NCBI RefSeq assembly: GCF_025398155.2
Contig: NZ_CP104562.2
Coordinates: forward strand, 4,340,001 to 4,404,000
DNA: 64,000 nt
Source of the DNA: Roseateles amylovorans
Lineage (GTDB): Bacteria > Pseudomonadota > Gammaproteobacteria > Burkholderiales > Burkholderiaceae_C
Reading direction: 5' to 3'
Below the pieces are notes generated by a model. That model was given only the letters and a program-made list of their open reading frames with translations. It did not search any database and was not told the DNA's origin. The translations under genes were made by a program, and so were the position numbers. Positions 51,903-60,289 of the stretch are shown here, one piece after another; within the stretch, counting starts at the first letter, position 1; every line of letters begins with the position of its first letter.

Positions 51903-52172
51903 ATGGATACCCGCTTTCCCCACGTCATGCAGCGATCGAGCCCTCATCACGACAGCTCGCCCCCGCGCAGATCGCTTCACGTTCCCCATCATTTTTCTGA
52001 CAGTGCCCTCCACAGTTCGCTGATGGTGGCCGTGCTTGCCGTCGCCGCGCTGGCGGTGGTGCAGGCCTTCAACGTCGGCGTGCTGATGTGGCGCCTGGAC
52101 CCGGTGGTGGTCACCGGCAAGGCGCAGCAAACCACGCCGCTTCCGGCCGATCCGAGCGCGACCAAACGCTGA
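51903..52172 (+). CDS. Small single-span membrane protein
   Basis: 89 residues from ATG 51903 (GGAGACAGGGAC immediately upstream). A His/Ser/Pro-rich N-terminus (about 40 residues) is followed by one membrane helix (LMVAVLAVAALAVVQAFNVGV) and a short tail. No family recognised. It lies alone after the pepP terminator. Confidence 0.5.
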   Translation: MDTRFPHVMQRSSPHHDSSPPRRSLHVPHHFSDSALHSSLMVAVLAVAALAVVQAFNVGVLMWRLDPVVVTGKAQQTTPLPADPSATKR

Positions 52173-52356
52173 GCGTCACCGACGGCCCTCCCCCTCCCAT
52201 CACCGCTGGCCACCGTCGGCCGCTTTCGGACGATGGATGATCCGCGTCGCCCTGCCCCGCATGCGCGAGGACTCGACCTGCGCGAATGGGCGCGGGCGTG
52301 CGTCGGCGGGTCATTGCGACCGGTGAAGACGCTGAGGCGTTGCCCCTCACGGGTTA

Positions 52357-52416
52357 ACGGTCACGTCAGCGGTCAGCTCAGCGGTCAGCTCAGCGGTCAC
52401 GTCGGCGGTCAGCTCG
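52357..52416. repeat. 12-nt tandem repeat after the LytTR regulator
   Basis: Five copies of GCGGTCAGCTCA-type units (variants GCGGTCACGTCG, ACGGTCACGTCA). On the minus strand the array begins 4 nt past the regulator's stop codon (52421-52423). Confidence 0.88.
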
Positions 52417-52420
52417 GAGA

Positions 52421-53293
52421 TCACATCTGTCTGAACAAATGCAGATAGCTGCGGCTGACCGGCAGGACCTCCGGTCGCGCCTTGAGATGCAGATCCGCCG
52501 TTTCATTCGGACCGCGGGTGACATGGCTGATCGCATGCAGGTTCACCACCACCGAGCGGTGGACCTGGACGAATCGTTGAGGATCCAGCCGCTCGATCAA
52601 TTCGCGGATGGGGGTGCGGATCAGGGCTTCGCCGTCGGCGGTGACGACCAGGGTGTATTTTTCGTCGGAGCGAAGGAACTGGATCTCGTCCACCGGGATC
52701 AGCTTCAGCGTGGAGCCGACCGAGGCGCGAATCCATTGCAGCGGTCCCGAGTCCGATGCCAGCCCCCCGGCCATCGCACTGAAGGCGGAGGATCCGGCGC
52801 TGCTGCCCAGGCCGGACTGCTGCGCCCCATGACCGCCGAGCGCGCCCGCCGGCGGCCGTGCCATGCGCCGCGCGAGTTCGTCAATGACCGCCTCCAGGGC
52901 CGCGCTGCTGCCGGGCAGCGGCTGCTGCGCGGCCAGACGCTCCTGCAGGCGCTGCACGGTGTCGCTCAGGCGGGCGTCTTCCACGGGCTTGACCAGATAG
53001 TCCACCGCGCCGCGCTCGAAGGCCTGCAGGGCGTATTCCTCGTAGGCGGTGACGAACACCACCTGCGCCTGGCGCGCGATCTGCCGCGCCGCCTCCACCC
53101 CGTTCAAGCCCGGCATGTGGACATCCAGGAACACGATGTCCGGGCGGTGGACCTGGAACATCTCGACCGCCTCCCGTCCGTTGCGGGCCTGCGCCACGAT
53201 CTGCAGTTGCGGCCAGGCGCGGGCCAGGCTGCGTTCCAGGCTGTCGCGCAGCAGCGGTTCGTCGTCGGCAATGAGGGCGGTCGGCGAAATCAT
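52421..53293 (-). CDS. LytTR-family response regulator
   Basis: 290-residue regulator. Receiver domain with DDEP at the N-terminus, phosphorylation Asp57 in IVFLDVHMPGLNG and Lys in DYLVKPVED. A linker rich in Ala/Gly/Ser (about 130-180) leads to a LytTR DNA-binding domain: RSDEKYTLVVTADGEALIRTP and FVQVHRSVVVNLHAISHV. Downstream partner of the histidine kinase at 53525, separated from it by 231 nt. Such pairs control envelope, peptide-uptake or autolysis genes. Confidence 0.92.
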   Translation of the reverse strand: MISPTALIADDEPLLRDSLERSLARAWPQLQIVAQARNGREAVEMFQVHRPDIVFLDVHMPGLNGVEAARQIARQAQVVFVTAYEEYALQAFERGAVDYLVKPVEDARLSDTVQRLQERLAAQQPLPGSSAALEAVIDELARRMARPPAGALGGHGAQQSGLGSSAGSSAFSAMAGGLASDSGPLQWIRASVGSTLKLIPVDEIQFLRSDEKYTLVVTADGEALIRTPIRELIERLDPQRFVQVHRSVVVNLHAISHVTRGPNETADLHLKARPEVLPVSRSYLHLFRQM

Positions 53294-53443
53294 GGCAGAG
53301 CAGGAGGAGAGCAGTCAGTTGGCGGGGGCGGAAGTGCGGATCCATCGGCGACGAAGCGGACTGACTCGTCGGCAGCAGGCGATAGTCTCCGCCAGGCGGT
53401 GTTCACGGCGCAGCTTGGGGACGCGGTCCGCGGCGATGTCGGA

Positions 53444-53527
53444 GTGGCGGTCGAAGTGGCGGTCGATGGGACGGTCGATGAGGCGGTCGATGGGGCGGTC
53501 AAGGAGGCGCGGCCAAGGTGGCGGTCA
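53444..53527. repeat. Degenerate 12-nt repeats between kinase and regulator genes
   Basis: About six or seven degraded copies of GNGGCGGTCGAT-type 12-mers fill the gap. They begin at the kinase stop codon (53525-53527) and run toward the regulator gene. The rest of the gap has no gene. Confidence 0.8.
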
Positions 53528-54604
53528 ATGGGGCGTGAATCCGATTTCCGCGCGCAATCCATGCGGTTGATTTTCGGTGAGGGTGAGGCTGGCGCTGCGG
53601 CCATAGAACAGCGTCAACCGTTCACGGAGGTTGCGCAGCCCGGTGCCGGCGCCCATCTCCTGCACCATGCCGACGCCGGTGTCGTTCACCCACAGCCGGA
53701 CCTGCCCGTCCAGCAGTTGACCGCCCACCTCGATTGCGCCGCCCTCCTCGCTGGGATCAATGCCATGGCGCACCGCGTTCTCGACCAGCGTGAGCAACGC
53801 CATCGGCGGGAAGCGCAGGCCGCTCAGTTCCGGCGGCAGATCGACATGGAAATGCAGGCGGTCCGGCATGCGCAGATGCATCAGCTCCAGATAGGCCTGC
53901 ACCAAGGCGACTTCGTCGGACAGACTGGTGGACTCCCCTTGCAGCCGCGGCATCGCGGCGCGCAGGTAGGCAATGAGGCTGCGCAACACCGGGGCGGCCT
54001 GCGGCGAGCCGGTCTCCACCAGTGCGCGGACATTGGCCAGGGTATTGAACAGAAAGTGCGGCTCGACCTGGGCCTGCAGCAAGCGGAGTCGGGCGTCGAG
54101 GGCCTGGCGCTCCAGTTCACTGCGCTCCAGCTCGAAGCTCAAGGCCTGGTTGCGGGCCTCGGCATCCCGTTGGCGATACAGCGCGCCCATCGCCAGCAAC
54201 GGCCCGACCACCAGTCCGGAGCCGGCAATCCAAATGAAGCCCATGATGCGGGCCTCGGACTCCATCAGGCTGGTCAGATCGCCGCCGACGGCCACCACAT
54301 AGACCAGCAGGGTCGCGATCGGGACGGCCGCCGCCACCACCACCACCTGGAACAACCAGCGCGCCCACCAGCGCGGCAGGCGGCGGGGCCACTGTCCGGC
54401 GGCGGAAAACGCCAGCAAGGCCAGCATGCCGACGAACATCGTGCGGCCGAGCAGGACCGGAAACGGAGTGATGAAGATCGGGGCCAGCACCAGCGCTGCC
54501 ACCGTGGCGAGCGCCAGGGACAGCAGCACCCGGTGGGGCGTCAGATAGGAGACAAAACCCTGCCAAGCCTGGCTGGAGGTGTTGGCGGCGTGCGTCGTGG
54601 ACAT
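53525..54604 (-). CDS. LytS/YehU-type sensor histidine kinase
   Basis: 359 residues. About four or five N-terminal membrane helices (residues 20-165) lead to a coiled-coil stretch (RNQALSFELERSELERQALDAR) and a His_kinase domain with the phospho-acceptor in LQAQVEPHFLFNTLANVRAL. The ATPase domain shows PPMALLTLVENAVRHGI and GTGLRNLRERLTLFYG. This class is always paired with LytTR regulators, here the gene at 52421. No extracellular sensor domain is present, so signal is likely sensed in the membrane. Confidence 0.93.
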   Translation of the reverse strand: MSTTHAANTSSQAWQGFVSYLTPHRVLLSLALATVAALVLAPIFITPFPVLLGRTMFVGMLALLAFSAAGQWPRRLPRWWARWLFQVVVVAAAVPIATLLVYVVAVGGDLTSLMESEARIMGFIWIAGSGLVVGPLLAMGALYRQRDAEARNQALSFELERSELERQALDARLRLLQAQVEPHFLFNTLANVRALVETGSPQAAPVLRSLIAYLRAAMPRLQGESTSLSDEVALVQAYLELMHLRMPDRLHFHVDLPPELSGLRFPPMALLTLVENAVRHGIDPSEEGGAIEVGGQLLDGQVRLWVNDTGVGMVQEMGAGTGLRNLRERLTLFYGRSASLTLTENQPHGLRAEIGFTPH

Positions 54605-54727
54605 GCCCGCACGATAGCGGCCGCTCGTCTCGAGGCCAAGCGCCGACGCACTGCGGCGCGATGAATGACGGAATGGGCCACTTGAACTACGAGCGCTTCA
54701 GCGGCGGCCGGGTGCCGCCGGCCGATA

Positions 54728-54976
54728 TCAGGCGCGCATGCCGATCCGGCACATCACGGCTTCCTTGCCGGCGTTGATCGCAAAACGAAGGGCTTCAGCA
54801 GGCGTGGCCCAGCCGTATCCCCCGGCCAGGTTTTCGTCGCGAAAGGCTTCGCGCTTGGCGATGGCCTGATCGGTGCTCATCACCACCACGGCGGCCACAT
54901 AGCCGAACTGCCGCGGGCGTTCGATGGCACCGGCGTAAATGCGGTAGTCCCCGGTATCGATTTCGGCGAAATGCAT
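54728..54976 (-). CDS. Small protein of unknown function
   Basis: 82 residues beginning MHFAEIDTGDYRIYAGAIER, with GAGGAG before the ATG. It is soluble, mixed alpha/beta, with FGYVAAVVVMSTDQA and GGYGWATPAEALRFAINAG as distinctive stretches and one Cys near the end. No family recognised. A perfect 15-nt palindrome (CCCACCTGAGGTGGG, 55047-55061) lies 71 nt upstream and may be its operator or leader hairpin. Confidence 0.6.
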   Translation of the reverse strand: MHFAEIDTGDYRIYAGAIERPRQFGYVAAVVVMSTDQAIAKREAFRDENLAGGYGWATPAEALRFAINAGKEAVMCRIGMRA

Positions 54977-55046
54977 CGTCCGCTCCTCGGCGGTCGACAT
55001 TGACCGCGATGGGACGAACTGTGCGCGCTTCCCGCGCCCGCTCATA

Positions 55047-55061
55047 CCCACCTGAGGTGGG
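55047..55061. promoter_or_regulatory. Perfect palindrome upstream of the small gene at 54976
   Basis: CCCACCTGAGGTGGG with 7-nt arms around a single G. Flanking ATACCC and GGGTAT (55044-55049, 55073-55078) could extend the structure. Possible operator or leader hairpin; nothing else supports a function. Confidence 0.4.
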
Positions 55062-55188
55062 CCCTCCAAAGGGGGTATCAGGATGGGGGAGGTTCGCTGG
55101 CTGACCTTTCGGGGGGTTAAAGGTCATTCGGGGGGCCGGAGCGTTTGGGCTGTCAACATGGGCGCCGGAGAGGCGCGCCAAAAGCGAT

Positions 55189-55746
55189 TCAGCCGCGCGC
55201 TTGCGCGATGGTCGTGTATTCGCGCAGCTCGGCGTCAACGATGCGATTGGGCGGAGGTTCGGGACGCTTGCCCAGCTCGGGGTGTGTCAGCTCATAGGAG
55301 CGACGCTCGGTGGCGGAGATCACCCCGTTCTGATCGGTGTCGGCCACGGCATAGACCAGATTGGGCACCAGGGTGATGACCTCGGGTGACTGGGTCGATG
55401 CGGCGGCGGGAGTGGCGGTGCTGGCTACGGGGGCAGCCGCGGTGGACGCAGATGCGGAGGCGGTGCTGGAAGCTGCGGGCGCCGGTGTCGGTGTCGGTGT
55501 CGGTGTGGAGGGGGCGACGCGAGGGCTGACGGACTGGGTCGCGGCAGAGGTGGTGGCGCTCGATGCGGCGCTCGCCAGCGAAGTGCCTTGGGCGGACAGC
55601 GTGACCACGGCGGACGCTTCCACCGGTTCGTTGGACGCCGACGACGAGGTGCCGAGCGGTGCGAAGGCGGATTCCGACTCTCGGCTGCGCTGCGGCGCAG
55701 CCGTCGAGGACGTGCTGGTAGCGGTGTTGACGAGGGTAGAGATCAT
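55189..55746 (-). CDS. Low-complexity protein with an EF-hand motif
   Basis: 185 residues from ATG 55746 (GGAGG 7 nt before). Residues 1-115 are Ala/Ser/Thr/Val-rich with a TPTPTPTP run encoded by a GGTGTC hexamer repeat (minus-strand complement near 55486-55510). The C-terminal 65 residues contain DTDQNGVISATE, a good calcium-binding EF-hand loop, then SYELTHPELG. No signal peptide is evident. Function unknown; similar disordered-plus-EF-hand proteins are often calcium sensors. Confidence 0.65.
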   Translation of the reverse strand: MISTLVNTATSTSSTAAPQRSRESESAFAPLGTSSSASNEPVEASAVVTLSAQGTSLASAASSATTSAATQSVSPRVAPSTPTPTPTPAPAASSTASASASTAAAPVASTATPAAASTQSPEVITLVPNLVYAVADTDQNGVISATERRSYELTHPELGKRPEPPPNRIVDAELREYTTIAQARG

Positions 55747-56113
55747 GATGATGCCTCCACAAGGGATCCGCCGATTCGGCCAGCGGAGACCGGACCGGGC
55801 ATCAACCCAGCCAGTGGCCCATACGGGCATATTCGGTTCTTCGGCCAAACCCAGCGGGACTTTAGGGCGAATTGTGAACGCAAGTGGAAATTTTGTGAAT
55901 CGCCAGGATCGCGGGTGCGGCGAAGGCGTTGCATTTGCCTCGGTCGTGCCCGTCGGCAGGACATGCTGAGGCATCAGATCACCCGGTGGCGGAGGGGCCT
56001 GCCAGTCCCACGGACTGGTGATGCTCCGAGGACCCACACGGACCTGTGTGGTTGCGGAACGTCTGGAGGCTCCGACGTTTACGGGTGGAGGGTCGGGGGA
56101 GAGAGTTTCGGAA

Positions 56114-56141
56114 ATAAAAAAGCCGACCCTGGGGTCGGCTT
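56114..56141 (-). terminator. Intrinsic terminator after tRNA-Ser
   Basis: On the minus strand AAGCCGACCC..GGGTCGGCT is followed by TTTTTT. Stem of 7-9 bp. It lies about 30 nt beyond the 3' end of tRNA-Ser and would end its transcript. Confidence 0.9.
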
Positions 56142-56169
56142 AGTGCGTTGATCACCAACGCTTTTCTTC

Positions 56170-56257
56170 TGGAGGAGAGGGGGGGATTCGAACCCCCGAG
56201 ACGTTTCCGTCCGCCTGATTTCGAGTCAGGTACATTCAACCACTCTGCCACCTCTCC
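56170..56257 (-). tRNA. tRNA-Ser (anticodon CGA)
   Basis: Class II tRNA with a 7-bp acceptor stem (GGAGAGG/CCTCTCC), D-arm GCAGAGTGGTTGAATGTAC, anticodon stem-loop CCTGA-CTCGAAA-TCAGG giving anticodon CGA, a long variable arm (GACG-GAAA-CGTC) and T-arm GGGGG-TTCGAAT-CCCCC. CCA is encoded (56170-56172). The discriminator position before CCA reads U on the tRNA, whereas bacterial tRNA-Ser normally has G73. It lies 120 nt downstream of serS on the same strand. Confidence 0.95.
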
Positions 56258-56376
56258 TGAATTCGGTGTCTCGCGTGGTTGTCAGCGAGTAAGCCTAAGA
56301 GTATAGCCGTGCTTTTTGTAGTTCAGCAAGACCTGACGCCCTGCCGGCGCAAAATTTTTCAGCGCCCTTTTTCAGC

Positions 56377-57672
56377 TCAGCCTTTCAGGACGTCCAACCC
56401 GCCCAGATAGGGCCGCAGCGCCTCCGGCACGGTGATGCTGCCATCCGCCTGCTGATAGTTCTCCAGCACCGCCACCAGGGTGCGCCCCACCGCCAGGCCA
56501 GAGCCGTTGAGCGTGTGCACCCATTCGTTCTTGCCCTGCGCATTCTTGAAGCGCGCCTGCATGCGGCGCGCCTGGAAGGCCTCGCAGTTGGACACCGAGC
56601 TGATCTCCCGATAGGTGTCCTGCGCCGGCAGCCACACCTCCAGGTCATAGGTCTTGGTCGAGCCGAAACCCATGTCGCCGGTGCACAGGGTGACCACGCG
56701 GTAAGGCAGGCCCAGCTTCTGCAGCACCGCCTCGGCGTGGCCGAGCATCTCGTCCAGGGCTTCGTAGCTCTTGTCGGGATGGACGATCTGCACCATCTCG
56801 ACCTTGTCGAACTGGTGCTGGCGAATCATGCCGCGGGTGTCACGGCCGGCACTGCCCGCCTCGGAACGGAAGCACGGGCTGTGGGCCGTCAGCTTGATCG
56901 GCAGCGCCGAAGCGTCCAGCACCTGCTCGCGCACGCTGTTGGTCAACGAGATCTCGGAGGTGGAGATCAGGTACTGCTCCGGCACGTCATCATCGCCACC
57001 GCGCAACACCCAGAACATGTCTTCCTTGAACTTGGGCAGTTGGCCGGTGCCTTCCAGCACTTCGCGGTTGACGATGTAGGGGGTGTAGCACTCGGTGTAG
57101 CCGTGCTCCTGGGTCTGCATGTCCAGCATGAACTGGGCCAGTGCACGATGCAGACGAGCGATGGGGCCCTTCATGAAGGTGAACCGGGAACCCGACAGCT
57201 TGGCGCCGGTCTCGAAGTCCAGGCCCAGCGGCGCGCCCAGGTCGACATGGTCACGCGGCGAAAAGTCCAGCGTGCGTGGCGTGCCCCAGCGGCGCAACTC
57301 CACGTTGCCGGCCTCGTCGGCGCCGACAGGCACGCTGTCATGCGGCAGGTTGGGCACGCTCATCAGCATGTGGTTGAGCTCGATCTGGATGGCATCGAGC
57401 TTCTCGGCGCCGGCCTTGAGTTCGTCGGCGATGCCGGCCACTTCGGCCATCACCGCGCTGGCATCCTCGCCCTTGCTCTTGAGCTGGCCAACCTGCTTGG
57501 ACAGCGCATTGCGCCTGGCTTGCAGCTCCTCGGTGCGAACCTGCACCTGTTTGCGATCGGTCTCGAGCGTCTTGAAACGCTCCACATCCAGGAACGACTG
57601 GGGATGCTTGCGGCGTTGCAGACGCTCGATCACGGCGTCCAGGTCCTTGCGCAGCAGGGTGATATCTAGCAT
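56377..57672 (-). CDS. serS: Seryl-tRNA synthetase
   Basis: Class II synthetase charging serine onto tRNA-Ser and tRNA-Sec. The 431-residue protein has the N-terminal coiled-coil arm that grips the long variable loop (residues about 30-100), motif 2 around FRSEAGSAGRDTRGMIRQHQFDKVE, and motif 3 GSGLAVGRTLVAVLENYQQ. Starts MLDITLLRKDLDAV. Located upstream of a tRNA-Ser gene and downstream of ispH on the same strand. Confidence 0.97.
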   Translation of the reverse strand: MLDITLLRKDLDAVIERLQRRKHPQSFLDVERFKTLETDRKQVQVRTEELQARRNALSKQVGQLKSKGEDASAVMAEVAGIADELKAGAEKLDAIQIELNHMLMSVPNLPHDSVPVGADEAGNVELRRWGTPRTLDFSPRDHVDLGAPLGLDFETGAKLSGSRFTFMKGPIARLHRALAQFMLDMQTQEHGYTECYTPYIVNREVLEGTGQLPKFKEDMFWVLRGGDDDVPEQYLISTSEISLTNSVREQVLDASALPIKLTAHSPCFRSEAGSAGRDTRGMIRQHQFDKVEMVQIVHPDKSYEALDEMLGHAEAVLQKLGLPYRVVTLCTGDMGFGSTKTYDLEVWLPAQDTYREISSVSNCEAFQARRMQARFKNAQGKNEWVHTLNGSGLAVGRTLVAVLENYQQADGSITVPEALRPYLGGLDVLKG

Positions 57673-57773
57673 GGCTTGTCTTTGATGTCTGGTCTTCGAT
57701 GTTCTTGGCGCCGCAGGGCGGCCGCGCGCTGGCGGGCCGCCACAGGGGCGCGACGAGGGACGGCGTCAACGCG

Positions 57774-58742
57774 TCACGATCGTTCGCTGGTGACCTCGGC
57801 CATGGACTTGTCACCCAAGCCGATGGGCAACGGGAAGCGCACATGTTCCTCGACGCCCGGCAGCGTGCGCACCGTGGTGGCCCCCATGGCCCGCAAGCGG
57901 GTGATCACCGCCTGGACCAGCACGTCCGGCGCGGAGGCGCCTGCGGTCAGGCCCACGCGGGAGCGACCATCCAGCCACTCCGGCTGCAGGTCCTCCGCCG
58001 CGTCCACCATGTAGGCCGGCGTGCCCAGGCGTTCGGCCAGCTCGCGCAGACGGTTGCTGTTGGAGCTGGTGGGGCTGCCCACCACGACGACCACGTCCAC
58101 CTGCGGCGCCAGCACCTTGACCGCATCCTGGCGGTTCTGCGTCGCGTAGCAGATGTCCTGCTTCTTGGGCTCGCGCACCAGCGGAAAGTGCTGCTTCACC
58201 GCGTTGAGGATCTCGGCCGCATCGTCGACGCTGAGCGTGGTCTGGGTCACCACCGCCACCCGCGACGGATCCTTGACCCGCACATGCGGAACGTCCGCAC
58301 TTTCCTCGACCAGGTAGATGCCGTCGGTCAGTTGGCCCATCGTGCCCTCGACCTCCGGATGCCCCTTGTGGCCGATCATGATGAACTCATAGCCCTCACG
58401 ATGCAGCTTGGCCACCTCGACATGCACTTTGGTCACCAACGGGCAGGTGGCGTCGAAGATCTGGAACCCGCGCTCCGCCGCCTCCTGGCGGACAGCCTGA
58501 CTCACACCGTGGGCCGAAAACACCAGCGTGGCGCCCGGCGGCACATCGGCCAGGTCCTCGATGAAGATGGCGCCCTTGCCCTTCAGGTCGTTGACGACGT
58601 AGGTGTTGTGGACGATTTCATGTCGCACGTAGATCGGGGCACCGAATTTCTTCAGCGCGCGCTCGACGATCTCGATGGCACGGTCCACGCCTGCGCAAAA
58701 GCCGCGTGGCTCAGCCAGGATGATGTCTTTGTCTACCTGCAT
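57774..58742 (-). CDS. ispH: 4-hydroxy-3-methylbut-2-enyl diphosphate reductase IspH
   Basis: Iron-sulphur enzyme making IPP and DMAPP in the last step of the MEP isoprenoid pathway. Three cluster cysteines are visible: GFCAGVDRAI, DATCPLVTKVH and DICYATQNRQ; also the substrate segments HEIVHNTYVV and VGSPTSSNSNRL. From the ATG at 58742 the protein has 322 residues, as usual. The same frame stays open upstream to a GTG at 58829 through a 12-nt repeat, which could add a 29-residue Thr/Ala/Gln leader. Confidence 0.95.
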   Translation of the reverse strand: MQVDKDIILAEPRGFCAGVDRAIEIVERALKKFGAPIYVRHEIVHNTYVVNDLKGKGAIFIEDLADVPPGATLVFSAHGVSQAVRQEAAERGFQIFDATCPLVTKVHVEVAKLHREGYEFIMIGHKGHPEVEGTMGQLTDGIYLVEESADVPHVRVKDPSRVAVVTQTTLSVDDAAEILNAVKQHFPLVREPKKQDICYATQNRQDAVKVLAPQVDVVVVVGSPTSSNSNRLRELAERLGTPAYMVDAAEDLQPEWLDGRSRVGLTAGASAPDVLVQAVITRLRAMGATTVRTLPGVEEHVRFPLPIGLGDKSMAEVTSERS

Positions 58743-58746
58743 GGTG

Positions 58747-58818
58747 GCTGTTCTCGTCGCTGTTCTCGTCGCTGTTTGGGCCGCTGTTTGCGCCGCTGTC
58801 TGATCTGCTGTTGGAGCC
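58747..58818. repeat. 12-nt tandem repeat between fkpB and ispH
   Basis: Six copies of GCTGTTCTCGTC-type 12-mers (plus-strand sense) fill the short gap between the fkpB stop and the ispH ATG. The unit length keeps reading frame, and the ispH frame is open across it, encoding (A/T)-Q-T-A-like tetrapeptides. Confidence 0.88.
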
Positions 58819-58825
58819 GCTGATT

Positions 58826-59269
58826 TCACAACACGCCGATCAACTGGACTTCGAAGCTCACCGGCTGGCCTGCCAACGGGTGATTGAAGTCGAACAGCAA
58901 CCAGTCGTCGCCCAGCTCCCGCACCACGCCGGCGTACTGGCTCTGGCCATCCGGCGTGGGGAACTGCACCACGTCGCCCACGTGGTATTGCTCATCCGGA
59001 TTCCCCAGCTGACGCATCAGGCTGAGCTTGACCCGCTGCAGCATCTCCGGATTGCGCTCACCAAAGGCCTCGCCGGGCGCCAGCTCGAAGCGGGTGCGAG
59101 TGCCCTCCGACAGGCCAACCAGCCGGGCCTCGATCGCGGGCGCCAGTTCGCCGGTGCCCAGCGACAGGGTCGCCGGCTTGTCGTCGAAGGTGTTGATCAG
59201 GTCCTGGCCATCCGGCCCGGTCAGGCGGTAGTGCAGGGTCAGGAATGATCCAGGTTGGACGAGGTTCAC
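58826..59269 (-). CDS. fkpB: FKBP-type peptidyl-prolyl isomerase SlpA
   Basis: 147 residues from a GTG at 59269, the only start shortly before the domain. The sequence VQPGSFLTLHYRLTGPDGQ, LGTGELAPAIEARLVGLSEGTR and FELAPGEAFGERNPEMLQRV belongs to the SlyD/SlpA-like FKBPs with an inserted-flap domain. Cytoplasmic folding helper. The linkage fkpB-ispH is common in proteobacteria. It is divergent from radC, 72 nt apart. Confidence 0.92.
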   Translation of the reverse strand: MNLVQPGSFLTLHYRLTGPDGQDLINTFDDKPATLSLGTGELAPAIEARLVGLSEGTRTRFELAPGEAFGERNPEMLQRVKLSLMRQLGNPDEQYHVGDVVQFPTPDGQSQYAGVVRELGDDWLLFDFNHPLAGQPVSFEVQLIGVL

Positions 59270-59341
59270 AAGTCGAAGTGATTTTGGAAAACGAAATCGG
59301 ATTTTAGGCTTGCCAGCCGCACCCTGACGCCGGAGTCCACC

Positions 59342-60289
59342 ATGTCCCTTGCCATCGCCCTTCCCAACCGCCCTGCCCCCGCACCGAAGCCCGGGCTCCT
59401 TGCGACCTTCCTCGCGCCGACCGACCACCGTCACGACCGCCCACCCGAGCCCTCGCCGCAGGCCGAGAACGCCACCGCGGCGGCCCGTTCCTCCGGTGTG
59501 CCCTCGGTCGCGCCCGTCGGAAGGCTCCCCACCACGCCACCTGCTGCGGCACGTCAGGTTCTTGCTTCGGAGGGCGACTTGCCGCATGCCGACGCTGCGC
59601 CGCCACAGGCGTTGTCCGCCTTCCACGGTCTCCCCCCCGATGCCCGCCCACGTGAAAAGCTGATCGCTCACGGCGCCAGTGCGCTGGCGGATGCGGAATT
59701 GCTGGCCGTCCTGCTGCGCACCGGCCTGCCCGGTCGTTCGGTCATTGCCTTCGCCCAACAGGTGCTCGATCAGTTTGGTGGCCTGGCCGGCCTGCTGCGG
59801 GCCGATCCGAAATCCCTGAGGCAGGTGCACGGCCTCGGTCCCGCAAAGGGGGCGGCACTCTCGGCTGTGCTGGAGATCGCACGCCGGGCCCTGCGCCAGC
59901 CCTTGAGCCAGGCGCCGGTGTTCGACGCCGTCGACACGGTGCGGGACTACCTCGCGCTGCAGCTCGGCGGCCTTCAGAACGAGTGCTTCGCCGTGATGTT
60001 TCTGGACACCCGACACCGTCTGATCAGTCTGGAGACGCTTTCGCATGGCACCCTATCCCATACCATTGCCTACCCGCGCGAAGTGGTGAAGCGGGCGCTG
60101 GCGCTCAATGCCGGCGCCGCGATCCTGGCGCACAACCATCCCTCCGGCCACGCGGAGCCGTCGACCCAGGACATCGAGCTGACCCGGACGATGACCGCAG
60201 CGCTCGGACTGGTGGAGGTGCGGATGCTGGATCACTTCATTGTTGGCGCGGACCGTGTGGTTTCCATGGCCGAACTGGGTTGTCTGTGA
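59342..60289 (+). CDS. radC: RadC/JAB-domain DNA repair-like protein
   Basis: 315 residues. The C-terminal 220 contain the RadC core: a helix-hairpin-helix-like segment (LRQVHGLGPAKGAALSAVLEIARR) and the JAMM metalloprotease-type motif HNHPSGHAEPSTQD (about residues 262-275). The first ~90 residues are Pro/Ala-rich and absent from typical ~224-residue RadC, so translation may start later. The biochemical role of RadC is unsettled. Its stop overlaps the start of the Smr gene. Confidence 0.93.
   Translation: MSLAIALPNRPAPAPKPGLLATFLAPTDHRHDRPPEPSPQAENATAAARSSGVPSVAPVGRLPTTPPAAARQVLASEGDLPHADAAPPQALSAFHGLPPDARPREKLIAHGASALADAELLAVLLRTGLPGRSVIAFAQQVLDQFGGLAGLLRADPKSLRQVHGLGPAKGAALSAVLEIARRALRQPLSQAPVFDAVDTVRDYLALQLGGLQNECFAVMFLDTRHRLISLETLSHGTLSHTIAYPREVVKRALALNAGAAILAHNHPSGHAEPSTQDIELTRTMTAALGLVEVRMLDHFIVGADRVVSMAELGCL

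Noticed and set aside
49561..52416. CRISPR-like arrays
   Set aside because: The repeats are 8-12 nt and directly adjacent, with no spacers and no cas genes.
55361..55969. 202-codon plus-strand frame opposite the EF-hand gene
   Set aside because: The minus-strand frame has a good ribosome-binding site and an EF-hand; the plus frame is its Ala/Val-rich shadow.
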